NCBI GenBank assembly: GCA_038230595.1
Contig: JBBRMY010000002.1
Span: 1 to 64,000 of the forward strand
DNA length: 64,000 nucleotides
DNA from: JBBRMY01 sp038230595
Lineage (GTDB): Bacteria > Bacteroidota > Ignavibacteria > Tepidaquicellales > Tepidaquicellaceae
Direction: 5' to 3'
The notes beneath the pieces were generated by a model. The model was not told where the DNA came from, did no database searches, and saw nothing but the letters and a program-made list of their open reading frames with translations. Positions 22,899-31,246 of this stretch are shown here, piece after piece. Position 1 is the stretch's first letter. The number at the start of each line of letters is the position of its first letter. A program made the position numbers and the translations under genes.

Positions 22899-22990
22899 TA
22901 ACGATACATCTAACCAAAAAGTTTCCATTGAAAAATAGGGGTAACCGCTAATTTATGCAAGGGAAAGGCATTTTAAACAAAATTATATAG

Positions 22991-23698
22991 TTGGGTAAAA
23001 CAGGTATAGTATTAGGGTCAGGACTGAACAATTTTTCCGACGAAGTTGAAGATAAAAAGATCATATTCAGTGATGATTCAGGCTTTCATAAAAGGAAAAT
23101 ATATACAGGGAGTATCAACGAAAAGCCGGTTGTACTCTTCGAAGGCCGCCAGCATATTTATGAAGGTAATGATGTAAGCACAGTATGTGGAAATGTTGAG
23201 AAGGCAAAGGAGCTTGATGTTGATCTTCTGATAATTACAAACGCAGCCGGAGGAATTAATTCTGTTTTCGAAGTCGGTGATCTAATGATAATGACATCAC
23301 ATATTAATCTGATGCAGAAAAGATCTGATACATGCTTTAACCCCTATAACCGGAATATTATAAACAATGTAAGAAATGTTTGCACGGAAAACTCTATCCC
23401 GGTCAGGTATGGAGCATATTGCGGAGTTACGGGACCAAACTATGAATCAAATTCAGAGATAAACGTTTTCAAAAAATTCCATGCAGATGCTATCGGAATG
23501 TCAACAATTCATGAAATAATGAGAGCTAATAATCAGGGTATCAAAACAATAGGTATTTCCTGCATTACAAATCTGCTGAGATTTAATAATATGAAAGCTG
23601 CCGACCACAGCGAAGTAGTAGAAGCAGGTAAAAATTCTTATGAAAGATTTTCCAGCCTTCTTAAATGCCTGGTTACAAACTCTCATCTTTTCACTTAA
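22991..23698 (+). CDS. punA: Purine-nucleoside phosphorylase (trimeric class)
   Basis: A 235-residue purine nucleoside phosphorylase of the trimeric class, which cleaves purine nucleosides with phosphate. GIVLGSGLN, VLFEGRQHIYEG, ITNAAGGIN, GDLMIMTSHINLM, GPNYE and the late ISCITN motif are all in order. The frame opens at TTG, because an amber codon (22988-22990) immediately precedes it. In the same frame before that codon is an 11-codon ATG ORF (22955). The usual N-terminal helix of about 20 residues is thus missing. TatD follows with no gap. Confidence 0.85.
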   Translation: MGKTGIVLGSGLNNFSDEVEDKKIIFSDDSGFHKRKIYTGSINEKPVVLFEGRQHIYEGNDVSTVCGNVEKAKELDVDLLIITNAAGGINSVFEVGDLMIMTSHINLMQKRSDTCFNPYNRNIINNVRNVCTENSIPVRYGAYCGVTGPNYESNSEINVFKKFHADAIGMSTIHEIMRANNQGIKTIGISCITNLLRFNNMKAADHSEVVEAGKNSYERFSSLLKCLVTNSHLFT

Positions 23699-24475
23699 AT
23701 GTTAATAGACACACACGCTCACCTATTTATTGATAAAGTATATTCTCAGATAGATGATGTAATTAAGAGAGCTGAAGACGCCGGAATTCAGAAAATAATA
23801 TGTCCAGCAGTTGATCATCAATCATCGTTAAAGATCCTTGAGATATGCAGTAAGTATGATATTGTTTATGCAGCAGTGGGAATTCATCCCGGAGATTGTA
23901 AAGATATTGAATTTTCTGAGATAGATAAAATTGCTTCATTAGTGAACGAGCCGAAAGTTGTAGCAATCGGAGAAACAGGTCTGGATTATTACTGGGATAC
24001 TTCTTACAATGAAAAACAAAAAGAATTTTTTCGATTACAAATAGAGCTTGCAAAAGATTCCGGCTTGCCGGTTATTATACATCAAAGATATTCGATAGAT
24101 GATTGCATAGAAATTATCGGCAATAATATTGATGAACGTCTTAAAGGTCAATTCCATTGCTTTGAAGGAACTACTGAACATTTAGATAAAATAAAAAGGT
24201 TTAAAACATTTTTTATATCCTACTGCGGAAATATAACTTACAAAAATTATTCAGATGTAAATAAAGTAATTCAAACGCCTATGGAAATGATGCTTTCCGA
24301 AACCGACTCCCCTTATCTCCCGCCTGTACCTTACCGTGGAAAATCCAATGAGCCTTCCTATATAATAAATACAATAAATAAAATTGCTGAGCTGAAAGGA
24401 ATTGAAGTGGATGAAGCAATAAAGATCTTGACAGGAAATGCTGAGAAATTGTTTTTTAAGAAGTTCGTGGTTTAA
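23699..24475 (+). CDS. TatD family metal-dependent deoxyribonuclease
   Basis: A 258-residue TatD amidohydrolase-fold nuclease. The metal ligands are seen in DTHAHLF (residues 4-10), AIGETGLDYYWD near residue 91, VIIHQR, FHCFEGT and LSETDSPYLPP. TatD enzymes are 3'-5' exonucleases or tRNA/DNA processing enzymes. The start codon lies directly after the phosphorylase stop, and a terminator follows the gene. Confidence 0.92.
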   Translation: MLIDTHAHLFIDKVYSQIDDVIKRAEDAGIQKIICPAVDHQSSLKILEICSKYDIVYAAVGIHPGDCKDIEFSEIDKIASLVNEPKVVAIGETGLDYYWDTSYNEKQKEFFRLQIELAKDSGLPVIIHQRYSIDDCIEIIGNNIDERLKGQFHCFEGTTEHLDKIKRFKTFFISYCGNITYKNYSDVNKVIQTPMEMMLSETDSPYLPPVPYRGKSNEPSYIINTINKIAELKGIEVDEAIKILTGNAEKLFFKKFVV

Positions 24476-24482
24476 GACCCAT

Positions 24483-24526
24483 AAAAAGTAGTTTCCATAA
24501 GATAAATTATCCGGAGACTTCTTTTT
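24483..24526 (+). terminator. Intrinsic terminator after TatD
   Basis: AAAAAGTAGTTTCC (24483-24496) pairs with GGAGACTTCTTTTT (24513-24526) with one T-T mismatch and one G-T pair. The T-rich 3' arm serves as the U-tract. Confidence 0.6.
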
Positions 24527-24640
24527 CCTCTTTGGAAACAGGTAAACTATTCATAAAAGTTACAGTTAATACTTTAAAGCATTTTTACTATATTGAAGTA
24601 TAAAACCTTCACTTTTTTTTATAAACTAAATATTCAGCAT

Positions 24641-25087
24641 ATGATCCGTTCCAGACTTTACAGACAGGATAGCAATTCAGGCAATTTTCCGCCGCCACCG
24701 CCACCGCCGCCTTCATCAGGATATAATCCTGTTCCACCACCTCCTCCACCCCCGCCGCCATTTGGTACCACGAATACCGGGAACACAGGAATGCCAGGCA
24801 GTCAGATGGAAGGAAGTGCAAGTTCAAACGCTATTTTAGCTCTTGTATTAGGAATAGCAGCATGGGTTATCGGCTGCAGTATTTTAACTGCTATACCGGC
24901 ATGGATCATCGGCAAAAAAGAATTAAGAATGATCAATGAAGGAAGATCACCGCATGCAGGAAAAACAATGGCAACGATCGGTATGTGGCTTGGAATAATA
25001 AATGTGATAATTGCAGTTCTTGCAGGTATCGGAATTATTATTGCTCTTGCATTGGGATTACTTTCATCAGCAAATCTGAATAATTGA
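24641..25087 (+). CDS. DUF4190-type membrane protein with a polyproline N-terminus
   Basis: With the ATG at 24641 the protein has 148 residues; an in-frame TTG at 24593 would add 16. I prefer the ATG because the extension (hydrophobic and aromatic) does not look conserved. Residues 16-45 hold two runs of eight and nine prolines. The C-terminal half has two membrane segments around a GKKELRMINEGRSPHAGKTMA loop (GKKEL, HAGK), the DUF4190 hallmark. The function is unknown. The last bases overlap the dUTPase start. Confidence 0.75.
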   Translation: MIRSRLYRQDSNSGNFPPPPPPPPSSGYNPVPPPPPPPPPFGTTNTGNTGMPGSQMEGSASSNAILALVLGIAAWVIGCSILTAIPAWIIGKKELRMINEGRSPHAGKTMATIGMWLGIINVIIAVLAGIGIIIALALGLLSSANLNN

Positions 25088-25539
25088 AATTAAATTACTG
25101 CAAGTTTAACAAAAATACAGAGACTATCCTGCCGGAATATAAAACAGAAGGTTCGGCAGGAATGGATCTTTGCTCATCTTCATCTGAAACAATCAGCATT
25201 CCTCCCGGCGAAACAGCTATCATCCCAACAAATTTAATACTGGAAATTCCATCAGGCTATGAAGGACAGGTACGATCAAGAAGCGGGCTTGCACTAAAGC
25301 ATTCTGTTGCTGTACTGAATTCACCGGGGACAATTGATCATGATTACAGAGGAGAAGTTAAAGTCCTTCTGATAAATCATGGAAAAAATATTTTTAAAGT
25401 GAATTTCGGAGACAGGATTGCGCAACTAGTAATAGCTTCTTATGCAAAGGCAACCTTGAATGAGACCTTTGAACTTTCAGAAACTGAAAGAGGTGAAGGT
25501 GGATATGGAAGTACAGGATTGGAACATAAGCAGAAGTAG
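25084..25539 (+). CDS. dut: dUTP diphosphatase
   Basis: A 151-residue trimeric dUTPase that hydrolyses dUTP to dUMP. The five conserved motifs are visible, including GSAGMDLCSS (motif 1), RSRSGLALKH (motif 2), GTIDHDYRGE (motif 3), GDRIAQLVI (motif 4) and RGEGGYGSTG (motif 5). The start is a TTG at 25084 that overlaps the TGA stop of the preceding gene, suggesting translational coupling. It is followed by an R5 hairpin. Confidence 0.94.
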   Translation: MKLNYCKFNKNTETILPEYKTEGSAGMDLCSSSSETISIPPGETAIIPTNLILEIPSGYEGQVRSRSGLALKHSVAVLNSPGTIDHDYRGEVKVLLINHGKNIFKVNFGDRIAQLVIASYAKATLNETFELSETERGEGGYGSTGLEHKQK

Positions 25540-25555
25540 AAACTTATTGTTTCCA

Positions 25556-25577
25556 TTCCCAATCAGGGGATTGGGAA
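25556..25577. terminator. R5 hairpin, likely bidirectional terminator
   Basis: TTCCCAATC and GATTGGGAA around a 4-base AGGG loop. A second copy with TCCTG in the loop lies at 63090-63113. It sits between dut and the methyltransferase gene. Confidence 0.5.
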
Positions 25578-25611
25578 CGAGATAATATCTAAAATAAATT
25601 ATTTATCTTTT

Positions 25612-26403
25612 TTGACCGGTACTTTAAATATAATCACTACACCAATTGGAAATTATGCTGATATGACTTTAAGAGCATTGGAAACTCTAAAGTCGATGGA
25701 TTATATTATCTGTGAAGAGTTTAAGGAAGCTAAAAAGCTTTTACGAACGTTTAACATTGATAAAGAACTTCGTCAGATCAATGAACATACTGAGAAAAAA
25801 GGTTCATCAGAAGAAATGGATGAAATTTTTCATGATATTCTGACAGGAAAGAATGTCGGCCTTATCTCTGATGCCGGTACTCCCCTTTTTGCAGATCCGG
25901 GTAAAGATCTTGTTAAAAAATGCATCGAGTTTAATGTTAAGATAGAATTTTTTCATGGTGCGAATTCACTTCTTGCTGCACTTGTCTGCTCGGCATTTGA
26001 TATTAGCAGGTTTTATTATATAGGATTCATCTCTCCAAAGTCAGAGCATAGAATCAAAGAGTTAAAAGATCTATCTTCAATCAATAAAGTTATGGTTCTC
26101 ATGGAAGCGCCGTACAGATTAAAGCAGATATTAACTGATATAAGCGCAGTTATGCCTTTACGAAGAATTTACATTGGCTTTGATCTTACACTGCCCGCTG
26201 AAAAGCATTTTCGTGGAACTGCAAAAAGTATTTTAGATGAGCTTGGAGAAAATAATATTAAAGGAGAATTCGTAATTGTAATTGATAAATCGGAAAAGAT
26301 CATTAAAGAATCTGCAGGTAATAAATATCTGAACCTGGCAGAAAATGATATTGAAGACGATATTGAAGATGATATTGTTGAAGAAATTATAGAAGATAAA
26401 TGA
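25612..26403 (+). CDS. rsmI: RsmI-like 16S rRNA (cytidine-2'-O)-methyltransferase
   Basis: A 263-residue protein of the tetrapyrrole-methylase fold, RsmI type, which 2'-O-methylates C1402 of 16S rRNA. It opens GTLNIITTPIGN, then has MTLRALETLKSMD, the SDAGTPLFADPG loop that binds S-adenosylmethionine, and MEAPYRL. The frame starts with TTG. The last 17 residues are almost all Asp, Glu and Ile (IEDDIEDDIVEEIIEDK), which is unusual. CEEF replaces the typical CEDTR motif, so it is a divergent member. It overlaps corA by 4 bases (ATGA). Confidence 0.82.
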   Translation: MTGTLNIITTPIGNYADMTLRALETLKSMDYIICEEFKEAKKLLRTFNIDKELRQINEHTEKKGSSEEMDEIFHDILTGKNVGLISDAGTPLFADPGKDLVKKCIEFNVKIEFFHGANSLLAALVCSAFDISRFYYIGFISPKSEHRIKELKDLSSINKVMVLMEAPYRLKQILTDISAVMPLRRIYIGFDLTLPAEKHFRGTAKSILDELGENNIKGEFVIVIDKSEKIIKESAGNKYLNLAENDIEDDIEDDIVEEIIEDK

Positions 26404-27398
26404 TAACAATTCACAGACAAAAGCCGTGCGGCAAGTGCGAAACTATCGATCTCGCAGAGATAACCAGCTGGGATAAAAAATCTCAGGAATTTATCTGGGT
26501 AGATCTATGGAATACTCCCAATGCAGAGATAGGTCATATTCTTAATGATAAGTTCGGACTTCATGAGCTTAATATCGAAGATGTTCTCAAATATAATGAA
26601 TCAAAGGATAACGTTCAGCTTCCGAAGATCGATGATTTCGGAGAATATATATTTCTCATTTTTAACGGTTTTACACTGGATGAGAAAACTTATCATATTT
26701 TTTCTTTAAGCTGTTTTGTCGGGAATAATTTTATAATTACTATTCATAACGAAGAAAAAGTAAATTTTGTTCTTAAGAGCGTTGAGACATACCAAAAAGA
26801 TTCACTTCTGCTTAAAGGTCCTGATTATATACTCCATTTAATATTAGATCATCTCGTAGATAATTATTATCCGATGCTTGAGATACTTGATACGAGGATA
26901 GATGCTATCGAAGAAAATGTTTTTGAAAAAGACTCTTCAAAGAAAACACTTCAGGAAATATTAGCTTTTAAACGTGAGCTGCTTTATGTTCGCAGGATAT
27001 CGACTTATCAGAAAGAGATCCTGTTCAAGGCTTTCCGAGGGGACTTTGAAGTTATCGATAAAAAAGAATCTCTCTATTACAGAAATGTTTATGATCATCT
27101 GGTACGAGTTGCTGATACAACAGAATCATATCGTGATGTAGTGACGGGTCTTTTAGACTCATATCTCTCTATCGTAAATAACAAGATGAATGAGATCATG
27201 AAAGTTCTGACAGTTATCGCTACAATAATCCTACCGCTAAATTTAATTACGGGAATTTTCGGAATGAATTTTTCTAAAAACTTTCCGCTTCTGGACAATG
27301 AATATGGATTCTGGATAAGCGTGGGAATGATGTTTATTATTTCGATGTTAATGCTGAATTTTTTCCGTAGAAAAGGCTGGCTGAGTAAGGATAATTAG
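26400..27398 (+). CDS. corA: Magnesium/cobalt transporter CorA
   Basis: A 332-residue CorA channel. The N-terminal cytosolic alpha/beta domain (to about residue 265) holds LHELNIEDVL and a long stalk helix. The two C-terminal membrane helices are joined by the diagnostic GMNF motif (GIFGMNF). The extracellular loop LLDNEYGFW matches the usual MPEL region in position but not in sequence. It starts inside the rsmI stop (ATGA). Confidence 0.92.
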   Translation: MITIHRQKPCGKCETIDLAEITSWDKKSQEFIWVDLWNTPNAEIGHILNDKFGLHELNIEDVLKYNESKDNVQLPKIDDFGEYIFLIFNGFTLDEKTYHIFSLSCFVGNNFIITIHNEEKVNFVLKSVETYQKDSLLLKGPDYILHLILDHLVDNYYPMLEILDTRIDAIEENVFEKDSSKKTLQEILAFKRELLYVRRISTYQKEILFKAFRGDFEVIDKKESLYYRNVYDHLVRVADTTESYRDVVTGLLDSYLSIVNNKMNEIMKVLTVIATIILPLNLITGIFGMNFSKNFPLLDNEYGFWISVGMMFIISMLMLNFFRRKGWLSKDN

Positions 27399-27589
27399 GG
27401 TTAAGAATTTACACATCTGTGAACTTTTAATTTCCCTTCATTGAATAGACGTAGATATGCGTATCTATGTGAAATTTATTTATATTTAAAAACACACTTT
27501 AAACGTTTTAAACTGCATTTTCTTCGATTTTATTCTCTTTTTGCACTTTTTGGATTGAACTCAACAGCCTTATTTCGTATCTTACCTAT

Positions 27590-28594
27590 GTGAAATTATC
27601 CCGCAGATTATCGTACAGATCTTCAGGTGTCAGCATTTCTGAAGGAGATAAATTTGTTAATTCCATTAAGCCGCTTGTTAAAAAAACTTTTAACAGCTCA
27701 GTAATATCCGGCTTGGGAAATTTCGGAGCCTTTTACAAGCTTAATAATAAATATAAGTCCCCTGTTTTCGTTTCAAGCATAGATGGTGTCGGTACTAAAT
27801 CAAAGATCGCTTCTTTACTAGATCGCTATGATACTGTTGGTGAAGACCTTGTTAATCATTGTGTAAATGACATAGCAGTTTGCGGCGCAGTACCTCTCTT
27901 TTTTCTGGACTATTATGCTTCCGGAAAGCTGAACGCAAAATACGCTTCAAAGGTAATTGAAGGAATGGCGAGAGGGTGCATAAATAATAATTGCTCTTTG
28001 ATAGGCGGTGAAACAGCAGAAATGCCCGGTGTATATTCCGGAAAAGATTTTGATCTTGCCGGATGCATAACAGGAATTGTTGAAAAGAGAAATATACTAG
28101 ATAGAAAAAATGTAAAGATGGGTGATCTTCTTATAGGACTTCCATCGAATGGATTGCACACTAACGGTTATTCATTAGCCAGAAAGATATTTGATACAAA
28201 AGTAAAACTGAATAGCAAATTTTCAGATAAGAACTTAGCAATTGGGGATGAACTTCTTAAAGTTCACAGATCTTATCTGAAAATTATTCAGTTATCATTA
28301 AAAAAGTTTAAGATAAATTCCATCTCACATGTTACAGGCGGAGGAATTGAAGGGAACACAAAAAGAGTAATTCCTCAAAGCAGAAAATTAAGCATCGACT
28401 GGAATGCCTGGGCTAAGCCTGAAATTTTCAAGCTGATAAAAGCCAAAGGCAATGTATCAACTAGTGATATGGCAAAGACTTTTAATATGGGAATAGGACT
28501 GGTTTTTATTATTACCCCTTCAATAGCAGATAAATTTATAAAGTATCTCTGGTCTAAAAATGAATTGCCGGTTATAATCGGTGAAGTAAAATAA
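27590..28594 (+). CDS. purM: Phosphoribosylformylglycinamidine cyclo-ligase (AIR synthase)
   Basis: A 334-residue PurM, which closes the imidazole ring of AIR in purine synthesis. SSIDGVGTKSKIA, NHCVNDIAVCGA (Asp-binding), LIGGETAEMPG and SHVTGGGIEGN are all present. A GTG start at 27590 is used; the overlapping ATG at 27588 is followed at once by TGA. The initial ISEGDKFVNSIKPLV fits PurM. It lies 192 bases from corA and 30 bases before the lysine aminotransferase gene. Confidence 0.93.
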   Translation: MKLSRRLSYRSSGVSISEGDKFVNSIKPLVKKTFNSSVISGLGNFGAFYKLNNKYKSPVFVSSIDGVGTKSKIASLLDRYDTVGEDLVNHCVNDIAVCGAVPLFFLDYYASGKLNAKYASKVIEGMARGCINNNCSLIGGETAEMPGVYSGKDFDLAGCITGIVEKRNILDRKNVKMGDLLIGLPSNGLHTNGYSLARKIFDTKVKLNSKFSDKNLAIGDELLKVHRSYLKIIQLSLKKFKINSISHVTGGGIEGNTKRVIPQSRKLSIDWNAWAKPEIFKLIKAKGNVSTSDMAKTFNMGIGLVFIITPSIADKFIKYLWSKNELPVIIGEVK

Positions 28595-28624
28595 GATCTT
28601 CTAACACTCTAAATCACTCTTACT

Positions 28625-29998
28625 ATGGAAACAAAAGCTGTTACAGGAAGTATCGAAAATAAGATGAAAGTATCCGGCTCACATGTTACTGTTGCTCCGG
28701 AAAATGTTCAGGATGTACTGAAGCAATATATGATGGTTGATGGATTTGATGTGACTCTTGATTTTAAAAAATCACAAGGCTCATACATCTATGATTCCAA
28801 GCATAAAAAAAATTATCTGGACTTCTTTACTTTTGTAGCTTCTAATCCATTGGGAATGAATCATCCGAAGATCCATAACGAAGAATTTATAAAAAAGATC
28901 GGAACTGTTGCAGTAGGCAAACCCTCACTTTCAGACATTTATGCAGAAGAGCAGGCAGTGTTCGTGAAAACTTTTTTTGAAACTGCAGTACCTTCATATT
29001 TCAAGCATACTTTTTTAATTGAAGGCGGATCGATGGCAGTGGAAAATGCGCTGAAGGCTGCATTCGACTGGAAAGTTAGAAAGAATTTTGCAAAGGGATA
29101 CAAAGAAGAAAAAGGAACTCAGGTTATACACTTCAAAGAATCTTTTCATGGCCGATCAGGATATACATTATCACTGACAAATACTGATCCGGTAAAGACG
29201 ATGTATTTTCCGAAGTTTGACTGGCCAAGGATCTCAAATCCAAAGGTTAAATTTCCATTGAATGAAGAAAACACTAAATACGTCGTTGAAGCTGAGAAGA
29301 AAGCAATTGCTGAAATAAAGGAAGCAATAAAAAACAATAAGGATGATATTGCAGCGATCTTATTAGAACCAATTCAGGGGGAAGGTGGAGACAATCAGTT
29401 CAGAAAAGAATTTTTTATTGAACTCAGAAATATCTGTGATGAGAATGAGATCATATTTATTCTTGATGAAGTTCAGACGGGTATCGCTATGACAGGCAAA
29501 TGGTGGGCGCACCAGCATTTTGTGCAACCTGATATTATTTCATTTGGAAAAAAGACACAGGTTTGTGGAATTCTGTCAACGGGCAGAATTGATGAAGTTG
29601 AAGATAATGTGTTTGCAAAAGCGAGCAGGATAAATTCTACATGGGGCGGCAACATTGTTGACATGGTGAGGTTCACAAGGATCCTTGAGATTATAAAAGA
29701 AGATGGCTTGGTTTATAATTGTGAAATAATGGGAAATATTCTTAAGAAAAATCTTAAAGACCTTGCACTTGAATTCCCAGATAAAGTCAGTAATGCAAGA
29801 GGGCTTGGGTTATTCTGTGCATTCGATGCAGCGTCAGCTGAAATGAGAAATAAGATATCGGCAAAAGCATATGAGAATGGATTGATGATACTGGGATGCG
29901 GAGAAAAAACTATCAGATTCAGACCTCCGATCAATATTAATGAATCAGAGTTGAGTGAAGGAATTGGAATATTGAAGAGTGCTTTGAAGGAATTGTAA
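28625..29998 (+). CDS. lat: L-lysine 6-transaminase
   Basis: A 457-residue class-III PLP aminotransferase that matches lysine epsilon-aminotransferases. HVTVAPENVQDVLKQYMMVDG, YLDFFTFVASNPLGMNHP, HFKESFHGRSGYTLSLTNTD (FHGRSGYT core) and LDEVQTGIAMTGKWWAHQ all agree with Lat. The PLP-binding Lys lies in ISFGKKTQVCG. The product, 2-aminoadipate 6-semialdehyde, enters lysine degradation or pipecolate-type compatible solute pathways. A strong terminator follows. Confidence 0.93.
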   Translation: METKAVTGSIENKMKVSGSHVTVAPENVQDVLKQYMMVDGFDVTLDFKKSQGSYIYDSKHKKNYLDFFTFVASNPLGMNHPKIHNEEFIKKIGTVAVGKPSLSDIYAEEQAVFVKTFFETAVPSYFKHTFLIEGGSMAVENALKAAFDWKVRKNFAKGYKEEKGTQVIHFKESFHGRSGYTLSLTNTDPVKTMYFPKFDWPRISNPKVKFPLNEENTKYVVEAEKKAIAEIKEAIKNNKDDIAAILLEPIQGEGGDNQFRKEFFIELRNICDENEIIFILDEVQTGIAMTGKWWAHQHFVQPDIISFGKKTQVCGILSTGRIDEVEDNVFAKASRINSTWGGNIVDMVRFTRILEIIKEDGLVYNCEIMGNILKKNLKDLALEFPDKVSNARGLGLFCAFDAASAEMRNKISAKAYENGLMILGCGEKTIRFRPPININESELSEGIGILKSALKEL

Positions 29999-30031
29999 GG
30001 ATATAGTTTTATTTCGGTTTACTTATTGAAA

Positions 30032-30058
30032 AGGCGTGCTTTGCACGTCTTTTTTTTT
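30032..30058 (+). terminator. Intrinsic terminator after lat
   Basis: AGGCGTGC (30032-30039), a TTT loop and GCACGTCT (30043-30050) form an 8-bp stem, followed by eight T. Confidence 0.9.
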
Positions 30059-30179
30059 GTGCCAAAAATAGATCTCAAAGACCAAATCAGTTTGTTATTC
30101 CTGCGAAAGTAGGAATCCCCGAGGGTCAATTCATTAAAAGCGGTTGATCTTAGGTGGAAAGTGGAATATTAAGAAAAGC

Positions 30180-30209
30180 GACCTGACAGGGAAAAGAATC
30201 TGTCAGGTC
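30180..30209. terminator. R4 hairpin
   Basis: GACCTGACAG and CTGTCAGGTC around a 10-base A/G-rich loop. It lies in the convergent region between lat and pgl, where a bidirectional terminator is expected. There is no long T-tract. Confidence 0.5.
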
Positions 30210-30221
30210 AATGTTTGGTGG

Positions 30222-30264
30222 CCGTTGGTGGCGTTCCGATAAATCGAAACTAAAACACCAACGG
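30222..30264. repeat. R1 repeat, full copy
   Basis: CCGTTGGTG/CACCAACGG outer stem around a one-base-degraded TTCCGAT/ATCGAAA inner stem, followed by CGGCGG. Confidence 0.75.
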
Positions 30265-30435
30265 CGGCGGAGACTTCAATGGCATTGGATTTAGTCTTTG
30301 TATAAAATGTAAGTGTTTCATTATCGGAATTCCTGCTTTCGCAGGAATGACAAAGATTTTGATGGCTGTTGGTATTAAAAGTTCGGGATCCCAGATAAAA
30401 GCATTCGGGGAAGACATTTTGTAAGGAAGTAGCAA

Positions 30436-31146
30436 TTACGCCACTACACTTTTATCGATCCAGTAAATAAGGTTTTTATCCATTGTGGAAATGTGGTATG
30501 CGGGATAGTTAATTGCTTCAGGAGTTTTGTTTATTATGTCGTTAAAAACTTTTGCTTTCTTTCCCCCGGTTATAAGAAAAGAAACTTCAGCGGAATTATT
30601 AATAACTTTTGCAGTAAGAGTTAAACGATCCTGCTTTGTTTGAGGATTTACAGTATGAAGACAGAATTTATCTGAATCAAGCAGATCAAGATTACCCGGA
30701 AAGATCGAAGCCGTATGTCCGTCTTCACCTACTCCTAAAAATAATAGATCAAATGAAGGGAGATTATTTTTTAAAGGAGCATTGTTAGTTAATACTTCAG
30801 TATATTCTTCAACTGCTTTTTCTGGAGGCATCTCACCTTTCATTCTAAAAATATTTATTTCAGGCATAACAATTTTATTCAGCAGAAGCTCTTTAACTTT
30901 CCCATAATTACTTTGATCATTTTCTGGGGGTACACATCTTTCATCAACCCAGAATAACCTGATCAAATCCCAGTTCATTTCATCACGCTGAGCAAGAATT
31001 TGGAAAAGTCGTTCAGGAGTACTTCCGCCGGAGACAGCCAGATGGAAAAAATCATTTCTTTCAGTTTTAATCCGGGACTTTAAATATAAATATTCTGCAA
31101 AATTTTCTGCGGTCTCCTGCGGGGATTCATAAACTTTTATCTGCAT
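30436..31146 (-). CDS. pgl: 6-phosphogluconolactonase
   Basis: A 236-residue lactonase of the NagB/6PGL fold that hydrolyses 6-phosphogluconolactone. LAVSGGSTPERLF, FWVDERCVPP, FLGVGEDGHTASIFPG and LTLTAKVINN define it. It is the third gene of gnd-zwf-pgl, 100 bases after zwf; the gap holds a short R1 repeat. With those two genes it completes the oxidative pentose phosphate branch. Confidence 0.93.
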   Translation of the reverse strand: MQIKVYESPQETAENFAEYLYLKSRIKTERNDFFHLAVSGGSTPERLFQILAQRDEMNWDLIRLFWVDERCVPPENDQSNYGKVKELLLNKIVMPEINIFRMKGEMPPEKAVEEYTEVLTNNAPLKNNLPSFDLLFLGVGEDGHTASIFPGNLDLLDSDKFCLHTVNPQTKQDRLTLTAKVINNSAEVSFLITGGKKAKVFNDIINKTPEAINYPAYHISTMDKNLIYWIDKSVVA

Positions 31147-31201
31147 AAAATAAATAGAAGTAAAACAATTCTTTCAGAAAGCTGCCTTCAAAAGTGGTAT
31201 G

Positions 31202-31230
31202 GCTGTTGGTGGATAAGCAACACCAACAGC
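31202..31230. repeat. R1 repeat, short-loop variant
   Basis: GCTGTTGGTG and CACCAACAGC around GATAAGCAA. It is located between zwf and pgl, inside an operon, which implies that it is tolerated in a transcript. Confidence 0.7.
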
Positions 31231-31246
31231 GGCAATTACTTAATTA

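Larger units (their letters stand above)
30059..30435. repeat. Mosaic of four repeat families in a convergent gap
   Basis: No gene is seen between the lat terminator and pgl. The stretch holds an R2 copy in inverse orientation (30097-30116), an R4 hairpin (30180-30209), an R1 copy (30222-30264), a second R2 copy (30329-30348) and an imperfect R3-like element (about 30386-30412). This is the densest mix of repeat families in the window. Confidence 0.75.

Noticed and set aside
24609..24827. Antisense ORF opposite the polyproline protein
   Set aside because: It is a shadow of the proline-codon runs; its codon pattern is the reverse of a real gene that has a recognised C-terminal domain.
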